A stretch of 64,000 nucleotides of DNA from Chromohalobacter nigrandesensis (GTDB lineage Bacteria; Pseudomonadota; Gammaproteobacteria; Pseudomonadales; Halomonadaceae): contig NZ_JAKGAM010000001.1 of NCBI RefSeq assembly GCF_023061285.1, positions 620,001 through 684,000 of the forward strand, in the 5' to 3' direction. Under the pieces are notes generated by a model. The model searched no databases. It saw only the letters and a program-made list of their open reading frames with translations, and was not told the origin of the DNA. Shown here piece after piece: positions 20,327-28,831 of the stretch; positions within the stretch are counted from its first letter, which is position 1, and each line of letters begins with the position of its first letter. Both the position numbers and the translations under genes were made by a program.

Positions 20327-21088
20327 TCAGCGATTGGTGATGATCAGCTCGCCCTTGTCTTCTGTCGGCTTGCCGCCGACGCGATAACGAAGGCTGGTTC
20401 GTTGGATGTTCAATCCATGGAAGGCACTGCGCATCTCGGGGATGTCGTTCACGCTGATGACAACTTGGCCAGCGGCGTTGCGTGCCAGATCGGCCATTCG
20501 ATCATACTGCTCGAGCCCGAAATCCCGACCGTAACCGGCGGTTCCCCAGTATGGGGGATCGAGGTAGAACAGGGTTCCTTCACGATCGTACCGGCGTATG
20601 CAGTCCGCCCAGTCGAGATGCTCGATAAGCGTCCGGGCAAGACGGAGATGCGCCGTACTGAGATCTTCTTCGATCCGCAACAGGTTCAAACGTGGCGGTG
20701 ACACGGCAGAGGTTCCGAAGGATTGCCCTTCCACCTTGCCGCCAAACGCCAGCTTCTGGAGATAGAAGAACCGCGCCGCGCGCTGTATGTCCGTCAAGTG
20801 AGCTGGATCGATGTCTCGCTGGGTCAAATACTCTTCGCGGCTGACGAGCGCCCAGCGGAACTGGCGCACCAGCTCTTCGAGGTGATGCTTGACGATGCGG
20901 TATAGATTGACGAGTTCGCCATGGGCATCGTTGATCACCTCGACCGGGCTCGGCTCCTTCATGAAGAACAGCGCCGCTCCACCGCAGAACGGCTCGACAT
21001 ACGTCCGGTGGGGTTGAAACAGCGGCATGATCTGTTTCGCAAGGCGTCGCTTACCTCCCATCCATGGGAGAATCGGTTTAGTCGTCAT
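20327..21088 (-). CDS. DNA adenine methylase (D12 class), SOS-box controlled
   Basis: This 253-residue protein starts MTTKPILPWMGGKRRLAKQI. The SAM-binding motif is FVEPFCGGAALFF-like (YVEPFCGGAALFF), and the catalytic motif is DPPYWGT, as in Dam/M.DpnIIA-type N6-adenine methylases. The target site is not deducible. The reading frame extends upstream without homology. A LexA-type box lies 10-25 bp before the ATG, so expression should rise on DNA damage or prophage induction. A phage methylase may protect its DNA from host restriction or mark its own promoters; both are inferences. It converges with the DUF2188 gene. Confidence 0.9.
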   Translation of the reverse strand: MTTKPILPWMGGKRRLAKQIMPLFQPHRTYVEPFCGGAALFFMKEPSPVEVINDAHGELVNLYRIVKHHLEELVRQFRWALVSREEYLTQRDIDPAHLTDIQRAARFFYLQKLAFGGKVEGQSFGTSAVSPPRLNLLRIEEDLSTAHLRLARTLIEHLDWADCIRRYDREGTLFYLDPPYWGTAGYGRDFGLEQYDRMADLARNAAGQVVISVNDIPEMRSAFHGLNIQRTSLRYRVGGKPTEDKGELIITNR

Positions 21089-21097
21089 CCTTAATAC

Positions 21098-21113
21098 CTG
21101 TCTATTTATACAG
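21098..21113. promoter_or_regulatory. LexA-type SOS box before the methylase gene
   Basis: CTGTCTATTTATACAG fits CTGT-N8-ACAG. On the minus strand it reads CTGTATAAATAGACAG and differs at one base from the box at 45820-45835. It lies immediately upstream of the methylase ribosome site. Confidence 0.8.
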
Positions 21114-21218
21114 CATTTGGTATACTCAAGGTGTTGCTCGAGGAGCATGGAAGGCTCCCTAGCGATCAAGGATGAACGCGAGTGACCTGCGCCCGATGGT
21201 TAACGCCTCGGGCGCTTT

Positions 21219-22295
21219 TTATTGTGCTGTAGCCGTTGCCGCGCCACCATCCAGCGAGTATTCCCGGAAGCGGATCACCTGTTCGCCCAGGATGTCGTTG
21301 ATCTCTTCGAAGACGGCTTGCAGCGGCTCGAGCTCGTTGGTGACGAAGACTTTGGCGGCCTTCTCGACGTCGCCGAATCCGCCGACGTTGTTGGGCATCA
21401 CGCCCATGAGCTGGGGCGGGACGCGGTGGCTTGCCAGTGTGTCGTCGCGGGTCTCTTGCTTGATGCCGGCGAACTCGTCCTTGGCGGCGACTTCCGAGAT
21501 GGGGATGATCTGAACGCCGTCCTTCTTGCCGCCGGGCGAGTGAAGGAACAGATTGCGGAAGTTGCCGACGCCCTTCGATTCCTTGAGCGCTGTGCGCATG
21601 GCGTCGATGTCTTCCTGGTTCTGCGCGGTGTCGCTGACGTACATCACGAAGCCCGCGTGGGAGCCGTTCAGGTAGTATTTGCGGCGGAACAGGGTGGCGT
21701 TCTCGTTGAGCAGGATCGACTGCAGCGCGCCGAGGTAGTCCGGCACGCCGTAGATCTCTTGATTGATGTCGGGCTCCATCAGGTGAATGACCGAATCGCG
21801 CTCGAACTCGCTGGCCACCTGCCAAGACGTGACCCACCAGAACTGCCCTTCCTCGACGCCCCGCCGCACGTACTTGGCCCGTGCCGGCCGCAATGCCAGC
21901 AGCCGACCCAGGCGCCCATACACCCGCTCGATATACGCATTGCCAAACACCAGGTAGTCGGTGACCAACGCGCGGAACGCCTGCCGGCTCAGTAAGCGGT
22001 GAGGGATGAACGATCGCGATAAGATGTTGCGCTTCACCTGCAAGCTGGAGCCGTGATGCGCCGTGGCGCGGTACACCTTGGCCAACGCGGGCAGATCCAC
22101 CGGCGGTTCGTACCAACGTGACGTCAGCATCCAGCAGCCGGTGTAGAGAAAGTCGGCCAGGTCGGTCACCGGGACCGGCTCGCCGAAGGTGAACGCCTCA
22201 GCCCGCGCCGGGGCTGACGCTGCCGCCTCCGCCGCCGGCTCGGATTCGGATAGCGTCGCCGGTACGCGCATGCGCGGTTTGTCTGCCGTGGTCAT
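21219..22295 (-). CDS. Q: Phage portal protein (P2 gpQ family)
   Basis: This 358-residue PBSX/P2-type portal forms the dodecameric DNA channel of the head. Characteristic blocks are FVFGNAYIER-like (LVFGNAYIERVYGRLG), YGVPDYLGALQSILLNENAT, RRKYYLNGSHAGFVMYVSD and RVPPQLMGVMPNNVGGFGD. The N-terminus is Ala/Glu-rich and variable, as usual. It overlaps the terminase gene by 4 bp (ATGA). It is the distal gene of the leftward late operon read from the 24122-24145 control site. Confidence 0.95.
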   Translation of the reverse strand: MTTADKPRMRVPATLSESEPAAEAAASAPARAEAFTFGEPVPVTDLADFLYTGCWMLTSRWYEPPVDLPALAKVYRATAHHGSSLQVKRNILSRSFIPHRLLSRQAFRALVTDYLVFGNAYIERVYGRLGRLLALRPARAKYVRRGVEEGQFWWVTSWQVASEFERDSVIHLMEPDINQEIYGVPDYLGALQSILLNENATLFRRKYYLNGSHAGFVMYVSDTAQNQEDIDAMRTALKESKGVGNFRNLFLHSPGGKKDGVQIIPISEVAAKDEFAGIKQETRDDTLASHRVPPQLMGVMPNNVGGFGDVEKAAKVFVTNELEPLQAVFEEINDILGEQVIRFREYSLDGGAATATAQ

Positions 22296-24076
22296 TCGGA
22301 CATCTCCATGATGGCGCCGCCGCGCTCGCCCTCGGCGAGCACGTCGATGGGTTCGTTATTGAGGGCGTGCATCGTCGCCCACGCGAGATCCGCGTGGCCG
22401 GTCTGGGCGTTGCGCCCGGCGGTGAAGGTGAATTGGCGACCGCTCGCGGTCAGCTCGCGACGAATGGCGGTGAACGACTGCGCGACGATCACGTCGCGGC
22501 TATCGAATTCCAGTCGCCCGCGCTCGATGATGTGCTGCGCCTGGCGCACCAACGCGGCCTTGCTGTCCGGCGTGTAGCGATAGCGCGTGACGCGCGGGAA
22601 GAATTTCGCGACCAGCTGCGCCACGGCCTCGCCCATCCCGTTGGTGTCGATACCGATGAACTGGACGTTGTAGCGCCGCGTCACCTGCTCGATGAACCCG
22701 GCTTGCTCTTCGTAGTCCTGCCCCTTGATGCGGTGCTTCTCCAGGATGCGATGCCGGTCGTTGCGGTTCTTGGCCGGTGCCAGAACGACCAGGCCCGCGC
22801 CGTCACCGTCCAGGTTGTCCCCCGCCGGGTCGTAGCCCAGCCACACCGGCTTGTCGCCGAACGGCCGCGCGGCGAAGGGCTTCCAGTCGCGCCAGATATC
22901 CCAGCTGTCCACCATGCAGCGCTGCATGGTCATCATCGGGAACGCCGACTGCGAGTCGTCGACGAACTCGCACATCAGCAGGTTGGCGAATTCCTCATCG
23001 CTGTATTCCAGTCGCAGCTGATCGAGATCGAACAGATCGCAGCCGCCGTCGATGGCGTCCTCGATGGTCACGATCTGGCGCCACTGGCCATCGGCACCGC
23101 GTGCGCCACCGGCGAGCGCTGCATGGCTGACGTCGATCTCGACGCGCTCGTCTTTCTTGCGGCGCTTGTTGAAGCGCTCCCCGGTCCAGAACGGGTACGC
23201 CTCATGCGCCACGGATGACGGCGTGCTGAAGTAGGTCTGTTTCCACTTCTTGTGCATCGCCATCCCGCTGGTCACCTTGCGGAACTGCTCGAAGCCGTTG
23301 ATCCAGAAATACTCATCTAAATACGTGTCGCCGTGGTAGCCCTGCGCGGTCTTGGCGTTCGTCCCCAGAAAGTGCAACTCGGCGCCATTGCTCAAAACGA
23401 TGGGATCGCCCTTGAGCTCCACGCCGGTGGTTTCCTTCACGAACTGCACGATGTAGTGCTTGAAGATGTGTGCCTGTGCCTTACTCGCCGACATGAAGAC
23501 CTTGTTCTTGCCGGTCTCCACCGCATCGGCGATGGCTTCCCTCGCGAAGTACCAGGTTGCACCGATCTGCCGCGACTTGAGCAGGTTGCGGATGCGCTCG
23601 TGCTGGCCAGCGCGGTACCAGCCGCGCTGGTAGTCGAACAGCGAGGCCTCGAAAGCCTCGACGATCTGGATCACGCCCTCGTCGCCGACATCGTTACGCG
23701 CCGGCTTGCGCTTTTCGCCGGCGTTGCGCCGTTCGATGTTGGGGTTGAGATCGCTTTCCTTGCCCGAGCCTTCGTACTTGTGCACCCGCGCCAGGCGCTC
23801 GACCTGGCGACCCAGCAAGTCGATCTCTTTGAAGTCCTTGCCTTCCTTCGAATCCTTCCAGATCAGTTGCACCATGCGCGCCTCGAGCGCGCCCTCGATG
23901 CGTTGACTGGGAGAGGCATCTTCCCAGGCGTCGCGCTTCTTCCAGCTATCGATGGTCGCGCGGGGCAGGTCGAGGAACTCGGCGATACGCGCGATGCGCC
24001 ACCCCATCCAGTAGAGGTGGCGGGCAGAGAGGCGCGAGGCGTCGTGGGTATCCAGTTCGGGCGTCGGTGTCGTCAT
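22292..24076 (-). CDS. P: Terminase large (ATPase) subunit, P2 gpP family
   Basis: This 594-residue protein matches the family length. The start MTTPTPELDTHDASRLSARH agrees with gpP-type N-termini, which carry a small helix-turn-helix (WRIARIAEFLDLPRATIDSW). The Walker-like ATPase segment is LKSRQIGATWYFAREA, followed by TYLDEYFWI, and a C-terminal nuclease-like domain begins around WLGYDPAGDN. With gpM it cleaves cos and packages DNA. It starts the leftward late operon; the ATG is only 46 bp from the Ogr-type site. Confidence 0.95.
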   Translation of the reverse strand: MTTPTPELDTHDASRLSARHLYWMGWRIARIAEFLDLPRATIDSWKKRDAWEDASPSQRIEGALEARMVQLIWKDSKEGKDFKEIDLLGRQVERLARVHKYEGSGKESDLNPNIERRNAGEKRKPARNDVGDEGVIQIVEAFEASLFDYQRGWYRAGQHERIRNLLKSRQIGATWYFAREAIADAVETGKNKVFMSASKAQAHIFKHYIVQFVKETTGVELKGDPIVLSNGAELHFLGTNAKTAQGYHGDTYLDEYFWINGFEQFRKVTSGMAMHKKWKQTYFSTPSSVAHEAYPFWTGERFNKRRKKDERVEIDVSHAALAGGARGADGQWRQIVTIEDAIDGGCDLFDLDQLRLEYSDEEFANLLMCEFVDDSQSAFPMMTMQRCMVDSWDIWRDWKPFAARPFGDKPVWLGYDPAGDNLDGDGAGLVVLAPAKNRNDRHRILEKHRIKGQDYEEQAGFIEQVTRRYNVQFIGIDTNGMGEAVAQLVAKFFPRVTRYRYTPDSKAALVRQAQHIIERGRLEFDSRDVIVAQSFTAIRRELTASGRQFTFTAGRNAQTGHADLAWATMHALNNEPIDVLAEGERGGAIMEMSE

Positions 24077-24121
24077 GCCGCCCAGCGTAACCTTGCGAGG
24101 GAGTGCGCCATTGCGGGCCCC

Positions 24122-24145
24122 GGTGTAGACAGGCCGACTCACACC
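24122..24145. promoter_or_regulatory. Candidate Ogr-homologue site at the P/O divergence
   Basis: GGTGT at 24122-24126 and ACACC at 24141-24145 are separated by 14 bp. The same symmetric pattern occurs before V (29736-29759) and FI (36971-36994). Here it can serve both the leftward P-Q and rightward O-S operons. P2 Ogr is known to bind a TGT/ACA dyad upstream of each late promoter. Confidence 0.8.
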
Positions 24146-24221
24146 CGGCCCGCGTTGAGCCCGGCCGCCGGTGCGCGGAACCTGATGCCAATACGCATCC
24201 CGCACCGCTCGAGGACACTTC

Positions 24222-25037
24222 ATGAAATGGTTTCGCATCGCAACCGAAGGCGCGACGACTGACGGCCGCAACATCAGTGCCGCCTGGCTGCAGCAGATGG
24301 CCGACAACTTCGACCCCAATACCTACGGATGCCGGATCAACCTGGAGCACATGCGCGGCATGATGCCGGATGGCCCGTTCAAGAGTTACGGCGATGTCAC
24401 CGCGTTGAAGGCCGAGCAAGGCGAAGACGGCAAGCTGCAGCTGTACGCATCCATCGACCCCACCGACGAGTTGAAGGCACTCAACGACAAGCGCCAGAAG
24501 GTCTACACCTCGATGGAAGTCGACCCCAACTTCGCGGACTCCGGCGAAGCGTATCTCGTCGGCCTGGCCGTTACCGACTCGCCTGCCTCGCTGGGTACCC
24601 AGATGCTCCAGTTCGCCGCCGGCGCGGGTAACGAGTCGCCGCTGGCCGGACGCAAGCAGCGCGCGGACAACCTCTTTTCCGCCGCCGTCGAAACCGCGTT
24701 CGACTTCACCACCGAGCCACCGGCCGATCCCGGCCCGTCACTCACCGAGCGCGTCAAGGCGCTGTTTCGCAAGCACGACGCCAAAAGCGAGGCGGGATTT
24801 ACCGCGTTTCGCGACGAGCTCGAGCAGACCCTGGGGCTATTCGTCGAGAAGCATCAGGCCCTGGCCGACGATCTCAACGCGCGGCCCAGCGCCACGGCTT
24901 TCAATGAACTGAAAGCCGCCCACGACACCCTGCAAACCCGCTTCGACGAGCTGTATCAGCGCATCGACAACACACCGCGCCACACTCCACGCCAGCGCGC
25001 CACCGGCGACGACGGCACCATCGAAACCGACTGCTGA
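24222..25037 (+). CDS. O: Capsid scaffolding protein / prohead protease (P2 gpO family)
   Basis: This 271-residue protein has a two-part layout like gpO. The N-terminal ~140 residues form a herpesvirus-type serine protease (D14 in TTDGRN, H43 in INLEHMRG, with a serine in VYTSMEVDPNFADSGEA the likely nucleophile). The C-terminal part is a helical scaffold rich in Ala, Glu and Lys. P2 gpO uses an Asp-His-Ser triad with a D-to-H spacing of 29 residues, the same as here. It guides assembly of the capsid protein and cleaves it. It is the first gene of the rightward late operon. Confidence 0.93.
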   Translation: MKWFRIATEGATTDGRNISAAWLQQMADNFDPNTYGCRINLEHMRGMMPDGPFKSYGDVTALKAEQGEDGKLQLYASIDPTDELKALNDKRQKVYTSMEVDPNFADSGEAYLVGLAVTDSPASLGTQMLQFAAGAGNESPLAGRKQRADNLFSAAVETAFDFTTEPPADPGPSLTERVKALFRKHDAKSEAGFTAFRDELEQTLGLFVEKHQALADDLNARPSATAFNELKAAHDTLQTRFDELYQRIDNTPRHTPRQRATGDDGTIETDC

Positions 25038-25052
25038 GGAATCCCGACGCTC

Positions 25053-26066
25053 ATGCGTAACGATACCCGCAAACTCCTGAACAACTACGCCCAGCGGCTC
25101 GCCCAGCTCAACGGTGCCCCGAACGCGTTCGCAACGTTCGATGTCGATCCGTCGGTGCAGCAGACGCTGGAAACCAAGATCCAGGAATCAAGCGAGTTCC
25201 TGAACCGCGTCAACATGGTCGGTGTGCGCGACATGGTCGGCGAAAAACTCGGGCTCGGTATCAGCGGCCCCATCGCTGGGCGTACCGATATCAGCCAGCG
25301 CGACCGCAATCCCAGCGATCCCACCACGCTGGACGAACACGAATACCGCTGCCAATCCACCGAGTTCGATACTTTCCTGAGCTGGGCCAAGTTGGATGCC
25401 TGGGCCAAATTCCCGGACTTTCAGGCCCGCGTGCGCGACGCGATCATTCGCCAGCAAGCCCTCGACCGCATCATGATCGGGTTCAATGGCACTAGCGCTG
25501 CCAAGCAGACCGACCGTAGCGCGAACCCAATGCTCGAAGACGTCAACGCGGGCTGGTTGCAGCAATACCGCGCCAATGCCGCCGCGCGCGTGATCGACGG
25601 TGTCCAGATCGGCAAGGGCCAGGAATTCCAGAACCTCGACGCGCTGGTGTACGAGGCGGTCAACTCGCTGATTGACCCGTGGTACCGCGACAACACCGAC
25701 CTCGTCGCCATCGTCGGCCGCTCGCTGATGACCGACAAGTACCTGCCCAAGATCAACGAGTGGGAACAGCCCACGGAATCGCGCGCCCTGGATCTCATCA
25801 TGGCTGCCAAGCGCCTCGGCGGGCAGAACGCCATGCAGGTGCCGTTCATGAAAGACAACGCCATCTTCATCACCAGCACCGAGAACCTCTCGATCTACTG
25901 GCAGGAAGGCTCACGCCGGCGCCACCTGGTCGAGAAGCCGGAGCGCAAGCGCATCGTCAACTATGAATCCAGCAACGATTCCTACGTGATCGAAGATTAT
26001 GGCTTCGGCTGCCTGATCGAGGGCATCGAGTTTGCAGACGCAGACACCAGCGGTAGCGGGGAATAA
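25053..26066 (+). CDS. N: Major capsid protein (P2 gpN family)
   Basis: This 337-residue HK97-fold coat protein has the gpN hallmarks: the N-terminal LLNNYAQRLAQLNG, then TDISQRDRNP, EHEYRCQSTEFDTFLSWAKL and the C-terminal RRRHLVEKPERKRIVNYES. The N-terminal region is expected to be removed by gpO during maturation. It lies 15 bp after O and 2 bp before M. Confidence 0.96.
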   Translation: MRNDTRKLLNNYAQRLAQLNGAPNAFATFDVDPSVQQTLETKIQESSEFLNRVNMVGVRDMVGEKLGLGISGPIAGRTDISQRDRNPSDPTTLDEHEYRCQSTEFDTFLSWAKLDAWAKFPDFQARVRDAIIRQQALDRIMIGFNGTSAAKQTDRSANPMLEDVNAGWLQQYRANAAARVIDGVQIGKGQEFQNLDALVYEAVNSLIDPWYRDNTDLVAIVGRSLMTDKYLPKINEWEQPTESRALDLIMAAKRLGGQNAMQVPFMKDNAIFITSTENLSIYWQEGSRRRHLVEKPERKRIVNYESSNDSYVIEDYGFGCLIEGIEFADADTSGSGE

Positions 26067-26068
26067 CG

Positions 26069-26734
26069 ATGGTCAGTTCCATTCGTCGACACTTCGAACG
26101 CGTCAGCGCCGCGCAAGCGGCGCGTGACGCCGGCGACGCGCCCATGCACGGCGACGAATACCACCTCATGCAAGCCAAGCTCTTCGAGGACTATCGGCGC
26201 CTGAAAAGCGTCCAGTCTGTCGAGCGCAAGGTCGCCATCAAGCGCGAGATTCTTCCCGACTACGCCGATTATGTCGACGGCGTGCTCGAGGGCGGTGCCG
26301 GCGCACAAGACGAGGTACTGATGCGCGTCCTGCTCTGGCGCATCGACATCGGCGATATCGATGGCGCGTTGGGCATCGGCCGCTATGCCCTGCGCTACGG
26401 GCTCGAGCCTGGCGATCAGTTTCAACGCTCCACCGCTGCGATTCTCGTCGAGGAAGCCGCCGATCAGGCGCTCGCCCTGGAAGAGGACGACGCCAGCCTG
26501 CTCGCAGCACTTCAGGAGATCGAACGCCTTACCGAAGGTGCGGACATGCACGACCAGATCCGCGCGAAATTGCACAAGGCCCTGGGCAATGCCCATCGCG
26601 CCGCCGGCGAACCGCAAGAAGCGCTGACGCATTTCCGCCGTGCACTGGCGCTCAACGAGCGCGCCGGCGTCAAGAAAGACATCGAGCGCCTCGAACGCGA
26701 GGTGAAGAACGCAGGCGATCAGGCCAACTCCTGA
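26069..26734 (+). CDS. M: Terminase small/endonuclease subunit (P2 gpM family)
   Basis: This 221-residue protein has the gpM pattern: the N-terminal SSIRRHFERVSAAQAA, then HLMQAKLFEDYRRLKSVQS and VLMRVLLWRIDIGDIDGAL. With gpP it recognises and cuts cos. The C-terminal third is charged and helical, with a TPR-like ending. It sits in the conserved O-N-M-L order. Confidence 0.93.
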   Translation: MVSSIRRHFERVSAAQAARDAGDAPMHGDEYHLMQAKLFEDYRRLKSVQSVERKVAIKREILPDYADYVDGVLEGGAGAQDEVLMRVLLWRIDIGDIDGALGIGRYALRYGLEPGDQFQRSTAAILVEEAADQALALEEDDASLLAALQEIERLTEGADMHDQIRAKLHKALGNAHRAAGEPQEALTHFRRALALNERAGVKKDIERLEREVKNAGDQANS

Positions 26735-26845
26735 CCGTCGCCAACGAGTCGCACGCCGACGTCAGGGGGCGCGACGCCAGAGTAGCGACTTATCACTGCT
26801 CGACGCGTCGCCCACCCCCTTCATACACGAACACCAGGAGCCACG

Positions 26846-27316
26846 ATGAGCAGCTTCGTTTCGACCGGCACCACAAGCACCACCACCGCCGAGCCCGTCA
26901 CGAATAACGGCTTCTGGCCGGACATCGAGCCCAGCGAGTTTCGCGACACGCATCGCCTCGACGGCACCATCACCGCCGTGCGCATCGAAGGCGCCCTGCT
27001 CGCTGCCATGGCCACGGTCAACCGCACCCTGCGTGACTGGCAGACCAAACAGGTCGACGCAGGCTACGCCACCGTTGATGCCGTGCCGGTACCGATCTGG
27101 CAGGCACCGGGCGTATTCGATGCGTTGTATCGCCGCGCGGTCTTCTCCACGGCGCATGCCAGCCTGGTCGAGCGTTATCGCGATTACGACGCCACCGCCT
27201 CGACCCGTGACCGGGGCGATCTCAACGAGTACACCGGCGAAAGCTACCGGCGCGACGCCGCCTGGGCGATCAGCGAGATCGAGGGTCGCCCGCACAGCAC
27301 GGTCGAGCTGATATGA
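26846..27316 (+). CDS. L: Head completion/stabilisation protein (P2 gpL family)
   Basis: This 156-residue protein contains FWPDIEPSEFRDTHRLDGTI and the helical core LLAAMATVNRTLRDWQ, as in gpL. It closes filled heads before tail joining. CAGGAG lies before the ATG. Its end overlaps the X gene by 4 bp. The 111-bp gap after M shows no gene. Confidence 0.93.
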   Translation: MSSFVSTGTTSTTTAEPVTNNGFWPDIEPSEFRDTHRLDGTITAVRIEGALLAAMATVNRTLRDWQTKQVDAGYATVDAVPVPIWQAPGVFDALYRRAVFSTAHASLVERYRDYDATASTRDRGDLNEYTGESYRRDAAWAISEIEGRPHSTVELI

Positions 27317-27525
27317 GCCGCACCGTGCACGCGCGCCAGGGCGACACGCTGGATGCCATTTGCTATCGCGCCTACGGCCGCACCGCCGCCGTCACCGAAC
27401 GCGTGCTGGAGGCCAATCCCGGCGTCGCCGACCTGGGGCCGATATTGCCGCATGGCACACCCGTCACGCTGCCCGAGATCACCCGACAGCCCAGCCGCGC
27501 GCTCGCCGTGCAGCTCTGGAACTGA
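27313..27525 (+). CDS. X: Tail protein X (P2 gpX family)
   Basis: This 70-residue LysM-like protein starts MSRTVHARQGDTLDAICYRA and has the LysM core VTERVLEANPGVADLGPILP. GpX is needed for tail assembly, probably at the baseplate hub. It overlaps L (ATGA) and precedes the lysis cassette, as in P2. Confidence 0.92.
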   Translation: MSRTVHARQGDTLDAICYRAYGRTAAVTERVLEANPGVADLGPILPHGTPVTLPEITRQPSRALAVQLWN

Positions 27526-27569
27526 ACGTTTTACCGCGCCGACACCGCGCGATTGCCGACGAGGACAGC

Positions 27570-27761
27570 ATGGCCCAGCCGCTCGAAATTACCACCGAAA
27601 GCCTCAAGGCAACCCCGCCGGCATTCGTCACCGCCTTGTACATGGGCGGCATGACGCCGGCCGACTGGGTCACGGCCCTCACCCTGCTCTATCTGGCGCT
27701 GCAAATCGGCCTGCTGATTCCGCATTACGTGCGCAAGTGGAAACGCTGGAGGGCGAAATAA
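27570..27761 (+). CDS. Holin
   Basis: This 63-residue protein starts MAQPLEITTESLKATPPAFV after GAGGA. One clear membrane segment (WVTALTLLYLALQIGLLIPHYV) is followed by a basic tail KWKRWRAK; a second, weaker hydrophobic stretch lies in the N-terminal half. Size, charge pattern and position directly before the endolysin identify it as the holin or pinholin. It is smaller than P2 gpY and not clearly related to it. The stop overlaps the endolysin ATG (TAATG). Confidence 0.75.
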   Translation: MAQPLEITTESLKATPPAFVTALYMGGMTPADWVTALTLLYLALQIGLLIPHYVRKWKRWRAK

Positions 27762-28234
27762 TGTCGATCAAACGCCGCCTCATCGTCGGCGGTACCGCCG
27801 GCGCCCTCAGCCTCGCCACAGCGGTGGTATCCCAGTTCGAGGGCTACCGGTCGGAGGCCTACCGCGACCCGGTGGGCATCCCGACCATCTGCTATGGCCA
27901 CACCGGCGATGTCGATATGGGTCAGACCCTGAGCCAGGCCAAGTGCAAGGAGCTGCTCGCAGAAGACCTCGGCGATGCTTTCGACGCCGTCGACCAACGC
28001 GTCGATATCGAGCTTCCCCCGGCGCGCCGCGCGGCTCTCGCCTCATTCGTCTACAACGTCGGCGAAGGCGCCTTCGCCCGCTCCACGCTGCTCGAGCGAC
28101 TCAACGCCGGCAAGATGCGCGCCGCCTGTGACGAGCTCACCCGTTGGGTCTACGCCGGGGGCCGAAAGCTCGCCGGCCTGGTCAAGCGCCGCGCCGCTGA
28201 ACGCAAGCTATGCCTGCGAGGGCTCAATCCATGA
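27761..28234 (+). CDS. SAR-type endolysin (glycoside hydrolase family 24)
   Basis: This 157-residue T4-lysozyme-type muramidase cleaves peptidoglycan. The catalytic triad is E27 (QFEGYR), D36 (YRDPVG) and T42 (IPTICYGHTG), with canonical spacing. The N-terminal VGGTAGALSLATAVV is a weakly hydrophobic Gly/Ala-rich segment typical of signal-anchor-release endolysins, which are exported by Sec and activated when released from the membrane. This would suit a small pinholin upstream. P2 gpK is of this family but lacks such an obvious SAR segment. Confidence 0.92.
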   Translation: MSIKRRLIVGGTAGALSLATAVVSQFEGYRSEAYRDPVGIPTICYGHTGDVDMGQTLSQAKCKELLAEDLGDAFDAVDQRVDIELPPARRAALASFVYNVGEGAFARSTLLERLNAGKMRAACDELTRWVYAGGRKLAGLVKRRAAERKLCLRGLNP

Positions 28235-28698
28235 TGGTGCTGGGACGCCTGCTCGGCGCCGTGCCGCTCAAGGTCTGGCTGGTGCTGATCGGCACCGGGG
28301 TGATCGGCGCCGGCGGCTGGTTCGCTTGGCAGGAATACCGCGCTGCCCTGACCGATGCATCCAGCGCCCAGCAAGCGCTTGATTCCGCCCAGGCCGAAAA
28401 CGCCCAACGCCAACTGGTGATCGACGCCTTGTGGCAAAACGCCCAGCGCCTCGAGGACCAGCGCCGGCAACTGGCCGAGACGAAAGCCGACCTCACCCGC
28501 ACCGCATCCAACCGCCTCGCCCACATCCGGGAACTACAGCATGACAACGATCAGATTCGCCGCTGGGCTGACACTCGCTTGCCTGACCGGGTTAGCCGGT
28601 TGCGCGAGCGCCCCGCCGTCACCGGCGCCGCCGCTTATCATCAATCAGTGCTCGACGCCCAGCCCGTGCACGCTACCGGCCAGCCACCCGACGACTAA
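28231..28698 (+). CDS. Rz-like inner-membrane spanin (LysB position)
   Basis: This is a 155-residue protein counting from the second of several candidate ATGs (28231, overlapping the endolysin stop). One N-terminal membrane segment (VWLVLIGTGVIGAGGWFAW) is followed by a long periplasmic coiled coil (about residues 40-110, AlaGlnGlu-rich). It ends in a Pro-containing tail. Rz1 is embedded in the +1 frame at its 3' half. Together they span the periplasm and fuse the membranes in the last step of lysis. Confidence 0.85.
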   Translation: MMVLGRLLGAVPLKVWLVLIGTGVIGAGGWFAWQEYRAALTDASSAQQALDSAQAENAQRQLVIDALWQNAQRLEDQRRQLAETKADLTRTASNRLAHIRELQHDNDQIRRWADTRLPDRVSRLRERPAVTGAAAYHQSVLDAQPVHATGQPPDD

Positions 28699-28831
28699 CG
28701 GCGAATTGCACCTGCAACTAGAGCACACCGAAGCCGCCTGGGCGCAATGTGCGGCCGAGGTCGATGCCATCATTCAATGCCACGAGCACACCGATGAAAA
28801 AACTCCATCTGCTACGCACGCACCTGATTAA
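28541..28831 (+). CDS. Rz1-like outer-membrane spanin lipoprotein (LysC position)
   Basis: This 96-residue protein overlaps Rz in another frame. The signal peptide ends in the lipobox LAGC (MTTIRFAAGLTLACLTGLAG, then Cys), followed by a proline-rich stretch ASAPPSPAPPLI, as in Rz1 proteins. The lipidated o-spanin pairs with Rz. The overlap architecture is conserved among P2-type phages. The C-terminal end runs into the start of R. Confidence 0.85.
   Translation: MTTIRFAAGLTLACLTGLAGCASAPPSPAPPLIINQCSTPSPCTLPASHPTTNGELHLQLEHTEAAWAQCAAEVDAIIQCHEHTDEKTPSATHAPD

Noticed and set aside
21098-21113. The dyad as an Ogr site
   Set aside because: Its TGT/ACA spacing is 8 and it fits the LexA consensus exactly; the late-activator sites in this phage have spacing 14.
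21166-22116. 316-codon frame overlapping the portal gene in another frame
   Set aside because: It is a shadow of the portal gene, Arg-rich, without homology.
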